DNA of 55,250 nt from Verrucomicrobiaceae bacterium (GTDB lineage: Bacteria > Verrucomicrobiota > Verrucomicrobiia > Verrucomicrobiales > Verrucomicrobiaceae), in contig JAEUHJ010000195.1 in NCBI GenBank assembly GCA_016795375.1, positions 1 to 55,250 on the forward strand. The letters are read 5' to 3'. The position numbers and the translations under genes are program-made. Under the pieces are notes generated by a model, which had not been told where the DNA came from, searched no databases, and saw nothing but the letters and a program-made list of their open reading frames with translations. Positions 1 through 7,998 of this stretch are shown in pieces. Each line of letters begins with the position of its first letter. Position 1 is the stretch's first letter.

Positions 1-339
1 CAGGACGACAACGGCCGCCCCGTCGAATTTTCCTGGGTCAACAACCCCGTCAGCGGTACCGACTTCCGCTGGCGCTGCGTCCTGGTCAACGAATACCAGA
101 GCATCATGTTCAACATGCCCACCGCCCTCACCCAGGGCATCCGCTGGATCGGCGGCGTCATGACCAACTGGACCCTCAAACGCCGTGCCCCAGGCGGCAC
201 CAACCCCGGCCGCCTCACCTTCACCAGCGACTCCGACCCCGCCGTCCCCGCCGCCGCCAACACCGGCCCCGCCTTCGCCACCTTCCTCCCCCGCGACGCC
301 TGGCTCGAATCATATTTCCTCCCCGCCGCCCCTCCATGA
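1..339 (+). CDS. 3' end of an unknown protein of a pilus/secretion cluster (partial)
   Basis: Frame 1 is open from the first base to a TGA at 337-339, so this is the last 112 codons of a gene that begins outside the window. The visible part is polar, has several Trp residues, and ends in a Pro/Ala-rich tail. I see no recognisable domain. Its stop overlaps the ATG of the next gene (ATGA, 336-339), which implies translational coupling with a pseudopilin and then a GspF protein. A role in the same pilus or secretion machine is therefore likely, perhaps as a minor pseudopilin, but this rests on context alone. Confidence 0.6.
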   Translation, partial: QDDNGRPVEFSWVNNPVSGTDFRWRCVLVNEYQSIMFNMPTALTQGIRWIGGVMTNWTLKRRAPGGTNPGRLTFTSDSDPAVPAAANTGPAFATFLPRDAWLESYFLPAAPP

Positions 340-794
340 ACCTGCGCCCGCACATCACGCGCGCACGTCGTGCCGCTTACACTTTGATCGAAGTCCTCGC
401 CGCCGCCGCCATCGTCTCCATCGGCACCACCGCCATGGTCTCCCTCTCCGCCACCCTCATGCTCCAGGAGGAGCTCTCCACCCGCGTCGCCCTCGTCCGC
501 AACCACCAGGAAAACATGCTCCGCCTCTGGCAGCTCGGCCTCTCCGGTCTCCAGACCGCCGCCCTCATGCCCGCCCAGGCCCAGAACGCCCTCCTCCAGC
601 AGGCCCTCTGCGGCGAACCCGTCCTCGCCGAAACCGGACTCACCACCCTCAACGGCGTCACCATGGAGACCGCCACCTGCACCGCCGCCGTCAACATCTC
701 CCAAAATCCCGCCAGCGAAACCCCAGGCGCCCCCGTCACCCTCACCGCCCTGCGCCCCCGCCTCATCACCACCCTGCGCCCGCCTCCGCCCTGA
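336..794 (+). CDS. Type IV pilin-like / pseudopilin protein
   Basis: 152 aa. After a short basic leader comes a prepilin methylation-type segment (YTLIEVLAAAAIVSIG, residues about 15-30). The leader ends in Ala-Ala-Tyr instead of the usual Gly before the hydrophobic helix, so processing by prepilin peptidase is plausible but the site is atypical. The rest is a polar, Ala/Thr-rich domain with two Cys (residues about 90 and 112) that could form a disulfide. It overlaps the preceding gene by 4 nt and lies 41 bp before a GspF/PilC gene. Likely role: minor pseudopilin of a type II secretion or type IV pilus-like assembly. The N-terminal class is well supported, the exact identity is not. Confidence 0.72.
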   Translation: MNLRPHITRARRAAYTLIEVLAAAAIVSIGTTAMVSLSATLMLQEELSTRVALVRNHQENMLRLWQLGLSGLQTAALMPAQAQNALLQQALCGEPVLAETGLTTLNGVTMETATCTAAVNISQNPASETPGAPVTLTALRPRLITTLRPPPP

Positions 795-795
795 G

Positions 796-826
796 TCTGA
801 AATTTCAAACCTCAGATTTCAAATCC
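796..826. repeat. Short degenerate AT-rich direct repeat between genes
   Basis: The gap between the pseudopilin and gspF holds two related units, TCTGAAATTTCAAACC (796-811) and TCAGATTTCAAATCC (812-826), in an otherwise GC-rich region. Similar 'GAAACTT/TCAGAAA' type units occur at 29801-29850 and 30057-30087. Function unknown. Confidence 0.5.
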
Positions 827-835
827 TTCCCCGCC

Positions 836-2062
836 ATGCTCAAGAAAGTCAAAATCACCAACGTCCACACTGGCAAAAGCTCCGAAGCCCTAGTCGAGAC
901 CGACACCGACGAGAAAGCCCTCATCGGCGCCGGCGTCGCCACCAACGAGACCACCGCCATCAGCACCATCACCGGTGTGGATGAAAAACTCCACCGCCTC
1001 ACCAGCCCGAAGCCCGGCACCGACGACAGCGCCGCATTCTTCTCCGGCCTCGGCCGCTGCCTCGAACGCAACATCTCCCTCACCAAGTCCCTCCTCCTCC
1101 AGACCAACCGCGTCAAATCCGCAGTCTATAAAGGCATGATCGCCGAGGTCGTCCATGCCATCTCCGTCGGGGAAAAATTCAGCGACGCCATCTCCAAATA
1201 CCCCAAGCTCTTCCCTGATGACATGCTCTCCCTCATCATCGCGGGGGAGGAGGCCGGCCAGCTCGCCAGAGTCTGCAAACGCATCGCCGTCTCCCAGAAA
1301 AAATCCTCCAAGGTCATCAAAAAGCTCAAAGGCGGCCTCATCTACCCCGCCGTCGTCATCGTCCTCGGCGTCGTCGTCGTCATCGTCATGAGCTTCACCC
1401 TCGTCCCTGCCATGGCGAAGCTCTTCACCGCCTTCAAGAGCGACCTCCCCCTCGGCACAAAGATCCTCATCGCCCTCTCCGACCTCTTCATCCACAAGCC
1501 CTACCTCGCCATCCTCCCCTTCGTCGGCCTCTACTTCTTCTTCTCCAACTGGGGAAAAATCAGCTCCCTGCGCCCCGTCCAGGACCTCTTCCTCAAACTC
1601 CCCGCCATCGGCGTCCTCGTGCGCAAATCCGCCGCCGCCACGGGCTTCCGCACCCTCTCCATGCTCACCGAGTCCAACGTCCGCCTCTCCAACGCCCTCG
1701 ACATCACCGCCCAGGCGTCCTGGCACTACCACTACAAAGAACTCTTCGTCCGTCTCCGCGAGCACATCGGCGTCGGCCGCACCCTCCACGAAGCCTTCCT
1801 CATGGAAGCCCACTGGCTCGGCCCCGACGCCCGCAACCTCTGCGGCCTCATCGAACTCGCCTCCGAAACCGGCTCCGGCACCGAAATGCTCGCTGAGATC
1901 GCCGACGACTACGAGGAGGAGCTCGACAACCTCGCCGCCACTCTCGACAAAATGATCGAACCCCTCACCATGCTCATCCTCGGCATCATGGTCGGCTTCC
2001 TCATTTACGCCATCTACGGCCCCATGTTCTCCCTCGGCGACGTCATCCTCAAAAAGAAATGA
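836..2062 (+). CDS. GspF/PilC-type inner membrane platform protein
   Basis: 408 aa, the usual size for the T2SSF family. This inner-membrane protein couples the assembly ATPase to pilin insertion. Two homologous helical domains are visible (about 65-190 and 265-390). Predicted membrane segments lie near residues 168-190, 224-238 and 376-396. The GEEAGQL (137-143) and ASETGSGTEMLAEIADDYEEEL stretches match the repeated family motif of the two domains (G-E-x-[ST]-G). The frame is open far upstream, but the start at ATG 836 follows the previous gene, and upstream residues are low-complexity Pro/His from GC-rich DNA. No clear Shine-Dalgarno. Its partner ATPase (GspE type) is at 11303-13474 and prepilin peptidase at 40560-41726. 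Confidence 0.9.
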   Translation: MLKKVKITNVHTGKSSEALVETDTDEKALIGAGVATNETTAISTITGVDEKLHRLTSPKPGTDDSAAFFSGLGRCLERNISLTKSLLLQTNRVKSAVYKGMIAEVVHAISVGEKFSDAISKYPKLFPDDMLSLIIAGEEAGQLARVCKRIAVSQKKSSKVIKKLKGGLIYPAVVIVLGVVVVIVMSFTLVPAMAKLFTAFKSDLPLGTKILIALSDLFIHKPYLAILPFVGLYFFFSNWGKISSLRPVQDLFLKLPAIGVLVRKSAAATGFRTLSMLTESNVRLSNALDITAQASWHYHYKELFVRLREHIGVGRTLHEAFLMEAHWLGPDARNLCGLIELASETGSGTEMLAEIADDYEEELDNLAATLDKMIEPLTMLILGIMVGFLIYAIYGPMFSLGDVILKKK

Positions 2063-2097
2063 TCCCCATTCCGGCACCTGCTGTGCCCCGGCCTGAG

Positions 2098-2171
2098 TGG
2101 CTACCCCGCAAGGACTCGAACCTTGAACGAGAGAATCAAAATCTCCTGTGTTACCATTACACCACGGGGTA
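2098..2171 (-). tRNA. tRNA-Gln (anticodon UUG)
   Basis: Reading the minus strand, the cloverleaf folds fully: acceptor TACCCCG/CGGGGTA, D arm GTG..CAC, anticodon stem GGAGA/TCTCT with loop TTTTGAT (anticodon TTG, Gln), T arm CAAGG/CCTTG with loop TTCGAGT, discriminator G and an encoded CCA. The weak U1-A72 first pair is typical of bacterial tRNA-Gln. A second tRNA-Gln with anticodon CUG lies at 50623-50696. Confidence 0.96.
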
Positions 2172-2558
2172 AGAGGTGTGAAGCGCGGATAGTAGTGCCT
2201 CATTCGCGTCACGCAAGAGTGGCTTCCAGCGGAGTTTGGCGAAAAAGCCTCCGCGATGATTCCAAATTCAAACCACCCGCTCAACTGCCTTCATGTTTGG
2301 GAGGCATGCGCCAGTCGGCTGCCGCAAAAGCACTCTGGGGCTGAGCCTGTGCCGATTTTGGCTTCACAACAGCAAGTGGTTGCCACCCAGCTTGCAAAAT
2401 TCTGCCAGTCCTCAGTAAAAAGCGGCCGAAGTCTTGATTTTGCAAGGAACCAGCTCTTTACACCGCCCCGAGATGCTTAAAATTATGGAAAATTTAAATA
2501 TTTATTCTTGCAATATTTTTCATAATTTGCAGAATAAGACTGCAATTCGAAAAATATT
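2172..2558. other. Intergenic region with TTGCA-type words and an AT-rich leader
   Basis: This is 387 bp without a credible gene. The first 300 bp are mixed sequence and I see no coding signal. A perfect 10-bp inverted repeat, CTTGCAAAAT (2391-2400) and ATTTTGCAAG (2437-2446), is followed by a very AT-rich stretch (2478-2558). Five copies of a TTGCA(A/G) word occur on either strand between 2391 and 2546. This suggests an operator or centromere-like site for the ParA-like gene that follows, but it is inference. Confidence 0.5.
2512..2558 (+). promoter_or_regulatory. Long imperfect hairpin ending at the start codon
   Basis: Outer arms AATATTTTTC (2512-2521) and GAAAAATATT (2549-2558) are perfect 10-bp complements. 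Inner arms TTGCAG (2527-2532) and CTGCAA (2540-2545) close a 7-nt loop. The right arm ends at the base before ATG 2559, so there is no Shine-Dalgarno sequence and the start codon abuts the stem. It could be a protein operator in DNA, a translation-controlling mRNA hairpin, or both. Confidence 0.6.
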
Positions 2559-3305
2559 ATGAAAAAGCTCATCCTCATCCAAAACGACTATCCTGGCACT
2601 GGCAAGAGCACCCTGGCGCTGTGCCTCCATCGCTACCTCCTTCAGTATGGTGTGGCTCATCAGATGCTCTCACTCACAGAGGAAGACATCCCCGCCCACA
2701 CAGGCTGCAAGAGCCTCGACGCCAGCACCCTGACACCGAGGGAATTCCTTGCCAGCATCGACGCCTCGCCGCTGACCATTCTCGATGTCGCGACCGGGCT
2801 GGGGGAATTTTTCAACAAATTCTACCAGGACGGCGAAATGGAGCAAATTCTCCAGGAAGCCGGAGTCGCCGTCTCAGTGGTTCTGCCCGTTACGGCCGAC
2901 CGCGAGAGTTTTGACTCGGTCATCGAAGCTGCCGAGGTCTTCTCCGACAACGCGGAGTACCTCATCGCCCACCTGGTCACCAGTTGCTACGACGAGGATG
3001 ACAAGGCATGGGACACCAGCTACGCCGCGCGCGTGATGGACATGTTTGAGGCCGTGGAGCTGCACATCCCGGAAATCACCTTCCACATGGAATTGAGCAC
3101 CGAGCACATGAGCCTCGACAGCGCTCTGCAGCATGGCGAAGCCGGGGAGCGCCTTGGCAATGAGTACACCAAATGGCACCGTCGCGTCATGGGCCAGGTG
3201 GACAGCGCGCGCCAGTATCTCTTTGGCGATGCCTTCCGCCCCACGATGGCGCCGAAACCTGCAAAACCTGCGCGCAAGCCCAGAGCCAGCAAGCTCGCCG
3301 CCTAA
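2559..3305 (+). CDS. Orphan ParA/MinD-like P-loop ATPase
   Basis: 248 aa. Residues 3-20 form a beta strand and P-loop (LILIQNDYPGTGKSTLALCL). The GTGKST core is a Walker A, but the deviant signature lysine of classical ParA (KGGxGK) is absent. The strand ending in LTILDVATGLGEF (about 72-84) looks like the Walker B/A' region of ParA-type proteins, and SVVLPVTADRESF (about 105-117) resembles the later ParA strand that senses nucleotide. The last 25 residues are Lys/Pro/Ala-rich and basic, suggesting non-specific DNA or membrane binding. No ParB-like partner is adjacent. It is preceded by the hairpin and repeats described above and stands alone between a tRNA and the convergent ptsI. Plasmid-derived StbB/TraL-like ATPases are an alternative family. 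Confidence 0.62.
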   Translation: MKKLILIQNDYPGTGKSTLALCLHRYLLQYGVAHQMLSLTEEDIPAHTGCKSLDASTLTPREFLASIDASPLTILDVATGLGEFFNKFYQDGEMEQILQEAGVAVSVVLPVTADRESFDSVIEAAEVFSDNAEYLIAHLVTSCYDEDDKAWDTSYAARVMDMFEAVELHIPEITFHMELSTEHMSLDSALQHGEAGERLGNEYTKWHRRVMGQVDSARQYLFGDAFRPTMAPKPAKPARKPRASKLAA

Positions 3306-3322
3306 TCCCCCGAAACCACGGT

Positions 3323-5083
3323 TTACTCGAACAATTCCGGGTAACACCGCTCCGCCACAGCCCGGCTGAGAGCCAGAATCTCCGCCGGGCTGGTGCATTT
3401 TCTGGATTGACCCTCCAGCTCCTCACATTCCGCGACAGACAGCCGGCGCACCGCGTGCTTCACGCGCGCGATCTGGGTCGTCGCCACGCTGAGTTCATTC
3501 AAACCCAGCCCGATCATCAGCGGTATGAGCGCCAGATCCGCCGCCATCTCCCCGCACATGCCGATGCGGATGCCCGCGCCGCGCGCGGCTTTGACTGACA
3601 TGGCGATCAGGCGCAGCACCGCCGGATGTGTGGACTGGTAAAGCCCCGCCACACGGTCGTTCAACCGGTCCACGGCAATCGTGTACTGGGTCAGATCATT
3701 CGTTCCAAGGCTGAGAAAATCGACCTCGGCGGCGATCAGGTCGGACGAGAGCGCCGCGCTGGGAATTTCGATCATCGCCCCCACCTCGATCTCTGGTGGC
3801 ACGTCAAAACCCTCCGCCGCCAGCTCCTCGGCACAGTCACCCAGAATGGCTTTCGCCTCCAGAACCTCCTGCACCCCGGAAACCATCGGAAACATGATGC
3901 CCACACGTCCATGCGCCGCCGCGCGCAGCAGGGCGCGTAGCTGCCGCTTGAAAAGGTCGGGCCTGCCGAGCGACAGACGGATGCCGCGCCAGCCAAGAAA
4001 GGGATTCGGCTCCGGCTCCACCGCCAGGCGCTCGTCAATCTTGTCCCCGCCGAGATCCAGCGTGCGAAAAACCACGCGTTTCGGGGCCAGCGCGCGCACC
4101 ACGCCTCCGTAAGCCGCGGCCATCTCGTCCTCTGTCGCGTCCGGATTCTCCAGATGCAGGAACTCCGTGCGGAAGAGCCCGACCTCCTCCGCGCCGCTGT
4201 CCAGCACGATGCCAGCCTCCTCGACGAACTCGACGTTCGCCCCGACGCAGATCATCCTGCCGCACCGTGTCGATGCCGGCTCGTGCCGCTCCTCTTGAAA
4301 AACATCCTCCCGCCGTTCCGCCTGTTCCTCCCGTGTGCGGTAACGCGACAGCGTCTCCATGGAAGGATTCAGGATCAGCCGGCCCCCCTCACCGTCCAGC
4401 AGCACCGAGTCACCGCTGTGCAGCGCCTCGCAGATGCCGTGCAGTTTAACCACGGCAGGAATGGCCAGCGAACGCGCGATGATCGCCGCGTGCGACACCG
4501 CACTGCCGGTTTCCACCGCAAAGCCCAGCACCTTGCTGCGGTCGAGCTGCACCGTGTCCGAAGGCGTCAGATCATGCGCCACCACGATCACCGGTTCGTC
4601 AAACATGGGGTGCTGGAGCAGTTCCCCGCGCAGATGGCGCATCACACGCTGCGTCACATCTTTGATGTCCAGAAAGCGCTCGCGCAAATAGGCGTCGGAA
4701 AGCCCGCGCAGCGCGTCCATGTGCTTGCACATCAGCTTGTAGTAGGCCCAGTCCACGCAGACGAGCTGCTCCCGCACCATTTTCTCCGTCTGCTTCAGGA
4801 TCGTGCTGTCCTGCAGGATCAGCAGGTGCGTCTCAAAAATCTCGCTCTCCGCGCTCCCCTGCTCCCCGTCCATCGCGCGCTGAAGCTCCTCGATCTCACC
4901 ACGCGTCACCGCCAGGGCCGCGTGCAAACGCGCCATCTCCGCGCCCGCCATCTCCGGAGATATGCTGTCCTCATCAGGCTCGTCGAACTGGTCCTTCAAC
5001 ACATGCACCACCGCGTGCGCCACTCCTTCCGACACGGCGGTGCCGGTCCAGATTTTTTCAGGCGATGTGGCAGGCTGGGGCAT
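3323..5083 (-). CDS. ptsI: Phosphoenolpyruvate-protein phosphotransferase (PTS enzyme I)
   Basis: 586 aa from ATG 5083, close to the usual 570-590. It transfers phosphate from PEP to HPr at the head of the phosphotransferase system. The N-terminal part carries the phospho-histidine loop GSAVSHAAIIARS (His198). The C-terminal PEP-binding barrel shows GLFRTEFLHLE, RTLDLGGDK, NPFLGWRGIR, FLSLGTNDLTQYT and the Cys-containing IGMCGEMAAD loop. All key family motifs are intact. The frame also allows a TTG start at 5137 that overlaps the stop of the upstream TPR gene by 4 nt; ATG 5083 is preferred because the family domain starts just after it and GGAG lies just upstream. No HPr or EII gene is near, so it may work in a regulatory PTS. 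Confidence 0.93.
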   Translation of the reverse strand: MPQPATSPEKIWTGTAVSEGVAHAVVHVLKDQFDEPDEDSISPEMAGAEMARLHAALAVTRGEIEELQRAMDGEQGSAESEIFETHLLILQDSTILKQTEKMVREQLVCVDWAYYKLMCKHMDALRGLSDAYLRERFLDIKDVTQRVMRHLRGELLQHPMFDEPVIVVAHDLTPSDTVQLDRSKVLGFAVETGSAVSHAAIIARSLAIPAVVKLHGICEALHSGDSVLLDGEGGRLILNPSMETLSRYRTREEQAERREDVFQEERHEPASTRCGRMICVGANVEFVEEAGIVLDSGAEEVGLFRTEFLHLENPDATEDEMAAAYGGVVRALAPKRVVFRTLDLGGDKIDERLAVEPEPNPFLGWRGIRLSLGRPDLFKRQLRALLRAAAHGRVGIMFPMVSGVQEVLEAKAILGDCAEELAAEGFDVPPEIEVGAMIEIPSAALSSDLIAAEVDFLSLGTNDLTQYTIAVDRLNDRVAGLYQSTHPAVLRLIAMSVKAARGAGIRIGMCGEMAADLALIPLMIGLGLNELSVATTQIARVKHAVRRLSVAECEELEGQSRKCTSPAEILALSRAVAERCYPELFE

Positions 5084-5133
5084 CTCTCCGGCACCTTCAT
5101 GCGGAGTGGGCCGTTTGGCAAACGCTGCGGCTC

Positions 5134-6051
5134 TCAAAGCGCCGCCAAAGCCTTCTCCATGCGTTTTTGGAAGGCCGTTGCCTTCGCGGTTTCCCCCAGA
5201 ACGTCCAGCATCGCCAGATAATCCTGTCCCGCCGCCTCATAACTCGCCGCCTCCGCCGGAAGCTGCGCCTCCAGGATGCCCAGGCACTGCTCGAAGTGCT
5301 GTTGCGCAGGCTCATTCTCCTTCAGCTCATGACAGGCCGTCCCCAGGTTGCACAGGGACTGCGCCACATCCCGGTGCCTGTCACCCAGCACTGCGATGCG
5401 TATCTTCAACCCGTCCTCGAACATCTCCTTCGCCTGGTCCGGGAAACCCGCCGCATAATACAGGCTCCCCAGGTTGTTGAACACGCACGCCACCGACTCC
5501 GACTCTCGTCCGCGTCTGTTCTCCAGCGTCTCCAGCGCGCGCAGGTAATGCTGCTCCGCCAGCGCGAACTTCCCCATGTTCTTGTACGTCATGGCCAGAT
5601 TGTTCCGCAGTTGCGCCGCCACCTCCAGGCTCTCCCCGCCCAGCGCCTCGTGATTGTTGATCGCCTCCTCATAATGCGGCAGCGACTCCGCCTCCCGCCC
5701 GCTGAAGTCCAGCAACGTCGCCAGGCCGGTGCGCGCGTTCGCGATCACATCCGCTGGCAGTTCCAGCCTCTCTCCGACCGCCAGCACCTCCAGATAGGAC
5801 TCCTCCGCGCCTGCCGTGTCGCCAGCATCCCTCAACAAGTCTCCGAGTGTTTGCAAAGAACGCGCCAGTGCCGGCCCCTTCCCTGGAAACTCCCGGACCG
5901 CCTCGCGCTGCTCCTCCACCGCCGCCAAGGCGGCCTGAAGTACGGAATCAGATTCAGTCACGGAAGATTGGGAGGGATTCTCGGGCATGCTTGCGGCAGG
6001 ACGTTCGTTGGTTGAGGTGGTACCTTCGCGGACAGAGGCGCACATCGTCAA
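5134..6051 (-). CDS. Tetratricopeptide-repeat protein
   Basis: 305 aa. Residues about 60-290 consist of repeated helical pairs of TPR/kinesin-light-chain type (for example LPHYEEAINNHEALGG, LAEQHYLRALETLENRRG, AKEMFEDGLKIRIAVLGD, AQQHFEQCLGILEAQ). TPRs mediate protein-protein contacts. No signal peptide or membrane segment is evident, so it is probably cytoplasmic. The start could be ATG 6051 or one of two later Met codons (residues 3 and 22), since the first 35 residues are low-complexity. It lies directly upstream of ptsI with a possible 4-nt overlap, so the two are probably co-transcribed. No enzyme domain is visible. Confidence 0.8.
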   Translation of the reverse strand: MTMCASVREGTTSTNERPAASMPENPSQSSVTESDSVLQAALAAVEEQREAVREFPGKGPALARSLQTLGDLLRDAGDTAGAEESYLEVLAVGERLELPADVIANARTGLATLLDFSGREAESLPHYEEAINNHEALGGESLEVAAQLRNNLAMTYKNMGKFALAEQHYLRALETLENRRGRESESVACVFNNLGSLYYAAGFPDQAKEMFEDGLKIRIAVLGDRHRDVAQSLCNLGTACHELKENEPAQQHFEQCLGILEAQLPAEAASYEAAGQDYLAMLDVLGETAKATAFQKRMEKALAAL

Positions 6052-6264
6052 GTGCCGCGTTCACATGGAGCAAGCTAACCCGCAGGCCCGCCCCCCGTCA
6101 GTTTCATCCGCCCGAATGGCCTCTCCAATGCTCCTGCCTCATTAAAAACGGCCCATTGCCCGAGGATGCCGCTTCACACAGCAGGCTCTGACACACGCAA
6201 CACAAGTACCTGATTTTCCCTGTTCAAACGTCGCCGTCTGGATATCCTCCGCGCCCTTATCCTT

Positions 6265-6744
6265 ATGGACCCGCTCATCGAACTCCTCCAGAACAACTCC
6301 CGGCGCACGCCTGCGGAGATGGCACGTCTTGTCGGCATCAGCGAAGCTGAAGTGAATGCCCGCGTCGCCGCCGCAGAGGCCGATGGCACGATCCTGGGCT
6401 ACAGCGCGGTCGTGGACCGTCTCAAAGCAGGGCATCGCGGCGTCACAGCTTTGATCGAGGTGCGCATCACGCCGGAGCGTGACGGCGGCTTCGACCGTCT
6501 GGCACGTCGCATCTCGAAGTTCGACCAAGTGCGCGAATGCTTCCTCATGAGCGGCGGTTATGACCTCGCCGTCATCGTCGAGGGCAAAGACCTGCTCGAC
6601 GTGGCAAATTTCGTGGCCGAGAAACTCAGTACGCTCGGTGGTGTGTTGTCCACTGCCACGCGTTTCCAATTGAAGGCCTACAAGCAAGGTGGGTTCCTCG
6701 TGAATGCGGAGGGCGACGAAGAGCGCCTGCCCGTGAGTCCGTAA
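6265..6744 (+). CDS. Lrp/AsnC-family transcriptional regulator
   Basis: 159 aa, the family's standard size. The N-terminal winged helix-turn-helix (residues 1-55: RRTPAEMARLVGISEAEVNARVAAAEADGTILGYSAVVD) is followed by a RAM/AsnC ligand-binding domain (about 60-140, with RECFLMSGGYDLAVIVEG). These proteins form octamers that sense amino acids. It is followed after 24 bp by a class I aminotransferase, a common pairing, so it probably controls that gene in response to an amino acid. It is divergent from the TPR/ptsI unit across a 213-bp gap. No Shine-Dalgarno is apparent. Confidence 0.92.
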   Translation: MDPLIELLQNNSRRTPAEMARLVGISEAEVNARVAAAEADGTILGYSAVVDRLKAGHRGVTALIEVRITPERDGGFDRLARRISKFDQVRECFLMSGGYDLAVIVEGKDLLDVANFVAEKLSTLGGVLSTATRFQLKAYKQGGFLVNAEGDEERLPVSP

Positions 6745-6768
6745 TTTTTGCCGAGGAAGACCCGACAG

Positions 6769-7941
6769 ATGGACTACGACAGCAAACTTTCCACGATCAT
6801 CCGTGACCTGCCGCGCTCCGGCATCCGTGATTTCTTCGAACTCGTCATCGGCCGCAGCGATGTCATCTCCCTCGGTGTCGGCGAGCCTGACAAGCCGACG
6901 CCGTGGCCGATCCGTGAGGCGGCTATTCGTTCCCTGGAAAAGGGAATGACGAGCTACACCTCGAACCTCGGCCTTGAATCCCTCCGCGTCGCGATCAGCG
7001 AGTATGTGACGAAGCATTTCCGCATCACCTACGATCCGAAGACGGAGATCCTCGTCACCGTTGGTGTCAGCGAGGCGCTCGACATCGCCTTCCGTGCCGT
7101 TTTGAATCCGGGCGATGAGGTGATCTATCATGAGCCCTGCTATGTGAGCTACAGCCCGAGCATCAAGATGGCCCACGGCGTGCCCGTCGTCGTGCAGACG
7201 CGCGAGGAGAATGAATTCGCGCTCATGGCCGCCGACGTGGAGAAGGCGATCACGCCACGCACGAAGGTCATCGCGATGAATTTTCCGACGAATCCCACCG
7301 GCGGCATCATGCCGCACGAGGAGCTGGAAAAAATCGCCGCGCTGGCCGTGAAGCACGACCTGCTCGTCTTCACCGACGAGATTTACAGCGAGCTGCTTTA
7401 CGACGGCCGCCAGCACAAGAGCATCGTCGAGTTTCCCGGCATGCGTGAGCGCACCGTGCTGCTGCACGGCTTCAGCAAGGCCTTCGCCATGACGGGCTGG
7501 CGTCTCGGCTACGCCTGCGCGCCCGCGCCGCTGCGTGAGGCGATGATGAAGATCCACCAGTACTGCATGCTGTGCGCGCCGATCATGAGTCAGGTGGCCG
7601 GACTGGAGGCCCTGAAGATGGGGGAGACCGCCTATGAGGATATGCGTCAGAGCTACGAGCAGCGCCGCAATCTCATCGTCAGCCGCCTCAACGGCATGGG
7701 CCTGCACTGCTTCAATCCCGGTGGCGCGTTCTATGTCTTCCCGGACATCCGCAGCACCGGACTCACCAGCAAGGAGTTCGCCATCCAGCTCCTGCAGAGG
7801 AAAAGCGTCGCCGTCGTCCCCGGCAGCGCCTTCAGCGGCGCCGGTGAGGGCTTCGTGCGCTGCTGCTACGCCACCGCCCCGGAACTCATCGCGAAGGCGA
7901 TGGATTTGATGGAGGAATTCGTGAACGAAGTGCGGAAGTGA
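6769..7941 (+). CDS. Class I/II PLP-dependent aminotransferase
   Basis: 390 aa from ATG 6769, preceded by AGGAAG about 10 nt upstream; a TTG at 6748 in the same frame is less likely. Fold-type I motifs are present: GVGEPDKPTPWPI near the N terminus, NFPTNPTGGIM, the VFTDEIYSELLYDG strand with the PLP-ring Asp and Tyr, the Schiff-base lysine in HGFSKAFAMTGWRLGYA, and the substrate-carboxylate Arg in FVRCCYAT. This is the MalY/PatB-AspC-like branch often annotated as aspartate or aromatic aminotransferase. The substrate cannot be fixed from sequence. It is probably in an operon with the Lrp-type regulator. Confidence 0.92.
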   Translation: MDYDSKLSTIIRDLPRSGIRDFFELVIGRSDVISLGVGEPDKPTPWPIREAAIRSLEKGMTSYTSNLGLESLRVAISEYVTKHFRITYDPKTEILVTVGVSEALDIAFRAVLNPGDEVIYHEPCYVSYSPSIKMAHGVPVVVQTREENEFALMAADVEKAITPRTKVIAMNFPTNPTGGIMPHEELEKIAALAVKHDLLVFTDEIYSELLYDGRQHKSIVEFPGMRERTVLLHGFSKAFAMTGWRLGYACAPAPLREAMMKIHQYCMLCAPIMSQVAGLEALKMGETAYEDMRQSYEQRRNLIVSRLNGMGLHCFNPGGAFYVFPDIRSTGLTSKEFAIQLLQRKSVAVVPGSAFSGAGEGFVRCCYATAPELIAKAMDLMEEFVNEVRK

Positions 7942-7998
7942 CGGCACCCGTCGCTTTGGGCGAAAACCCCAGGCTGCCCGTGTGCCAATGCGGTGGCA

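Noticed and set aside
185..835. Upstream extension of the gspF frame (Pro/His/Arg-rich)
   Set aside because: Overlaps the two preceding genes in another frame and has no conserved residues; ATG 836 fits the family.
2066..2094. Possible terminator after gspF (GGCAC/GTGCC)
   Set aside because: The stem is only about 5 bp and no T-run follows, so it is not convincing.
890..2284. 464-codon open frame on the minus strand opposite gspF, Asp/Glu/Gly-rich
   Set aside because: Composition is low complexity (acidic and Gly runs) and mirrors codon bias of the GspF gene in a GC-rich genome. It also runs through the tRNA-Gln gene.
6142..7947. 601-codon open frame on the minus strand opposite the Lrp regulator and aminotransferase
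   Set aside because: No family motif, His/Asp/Arg-rich, fully antisense to two genes with intact family motifs.
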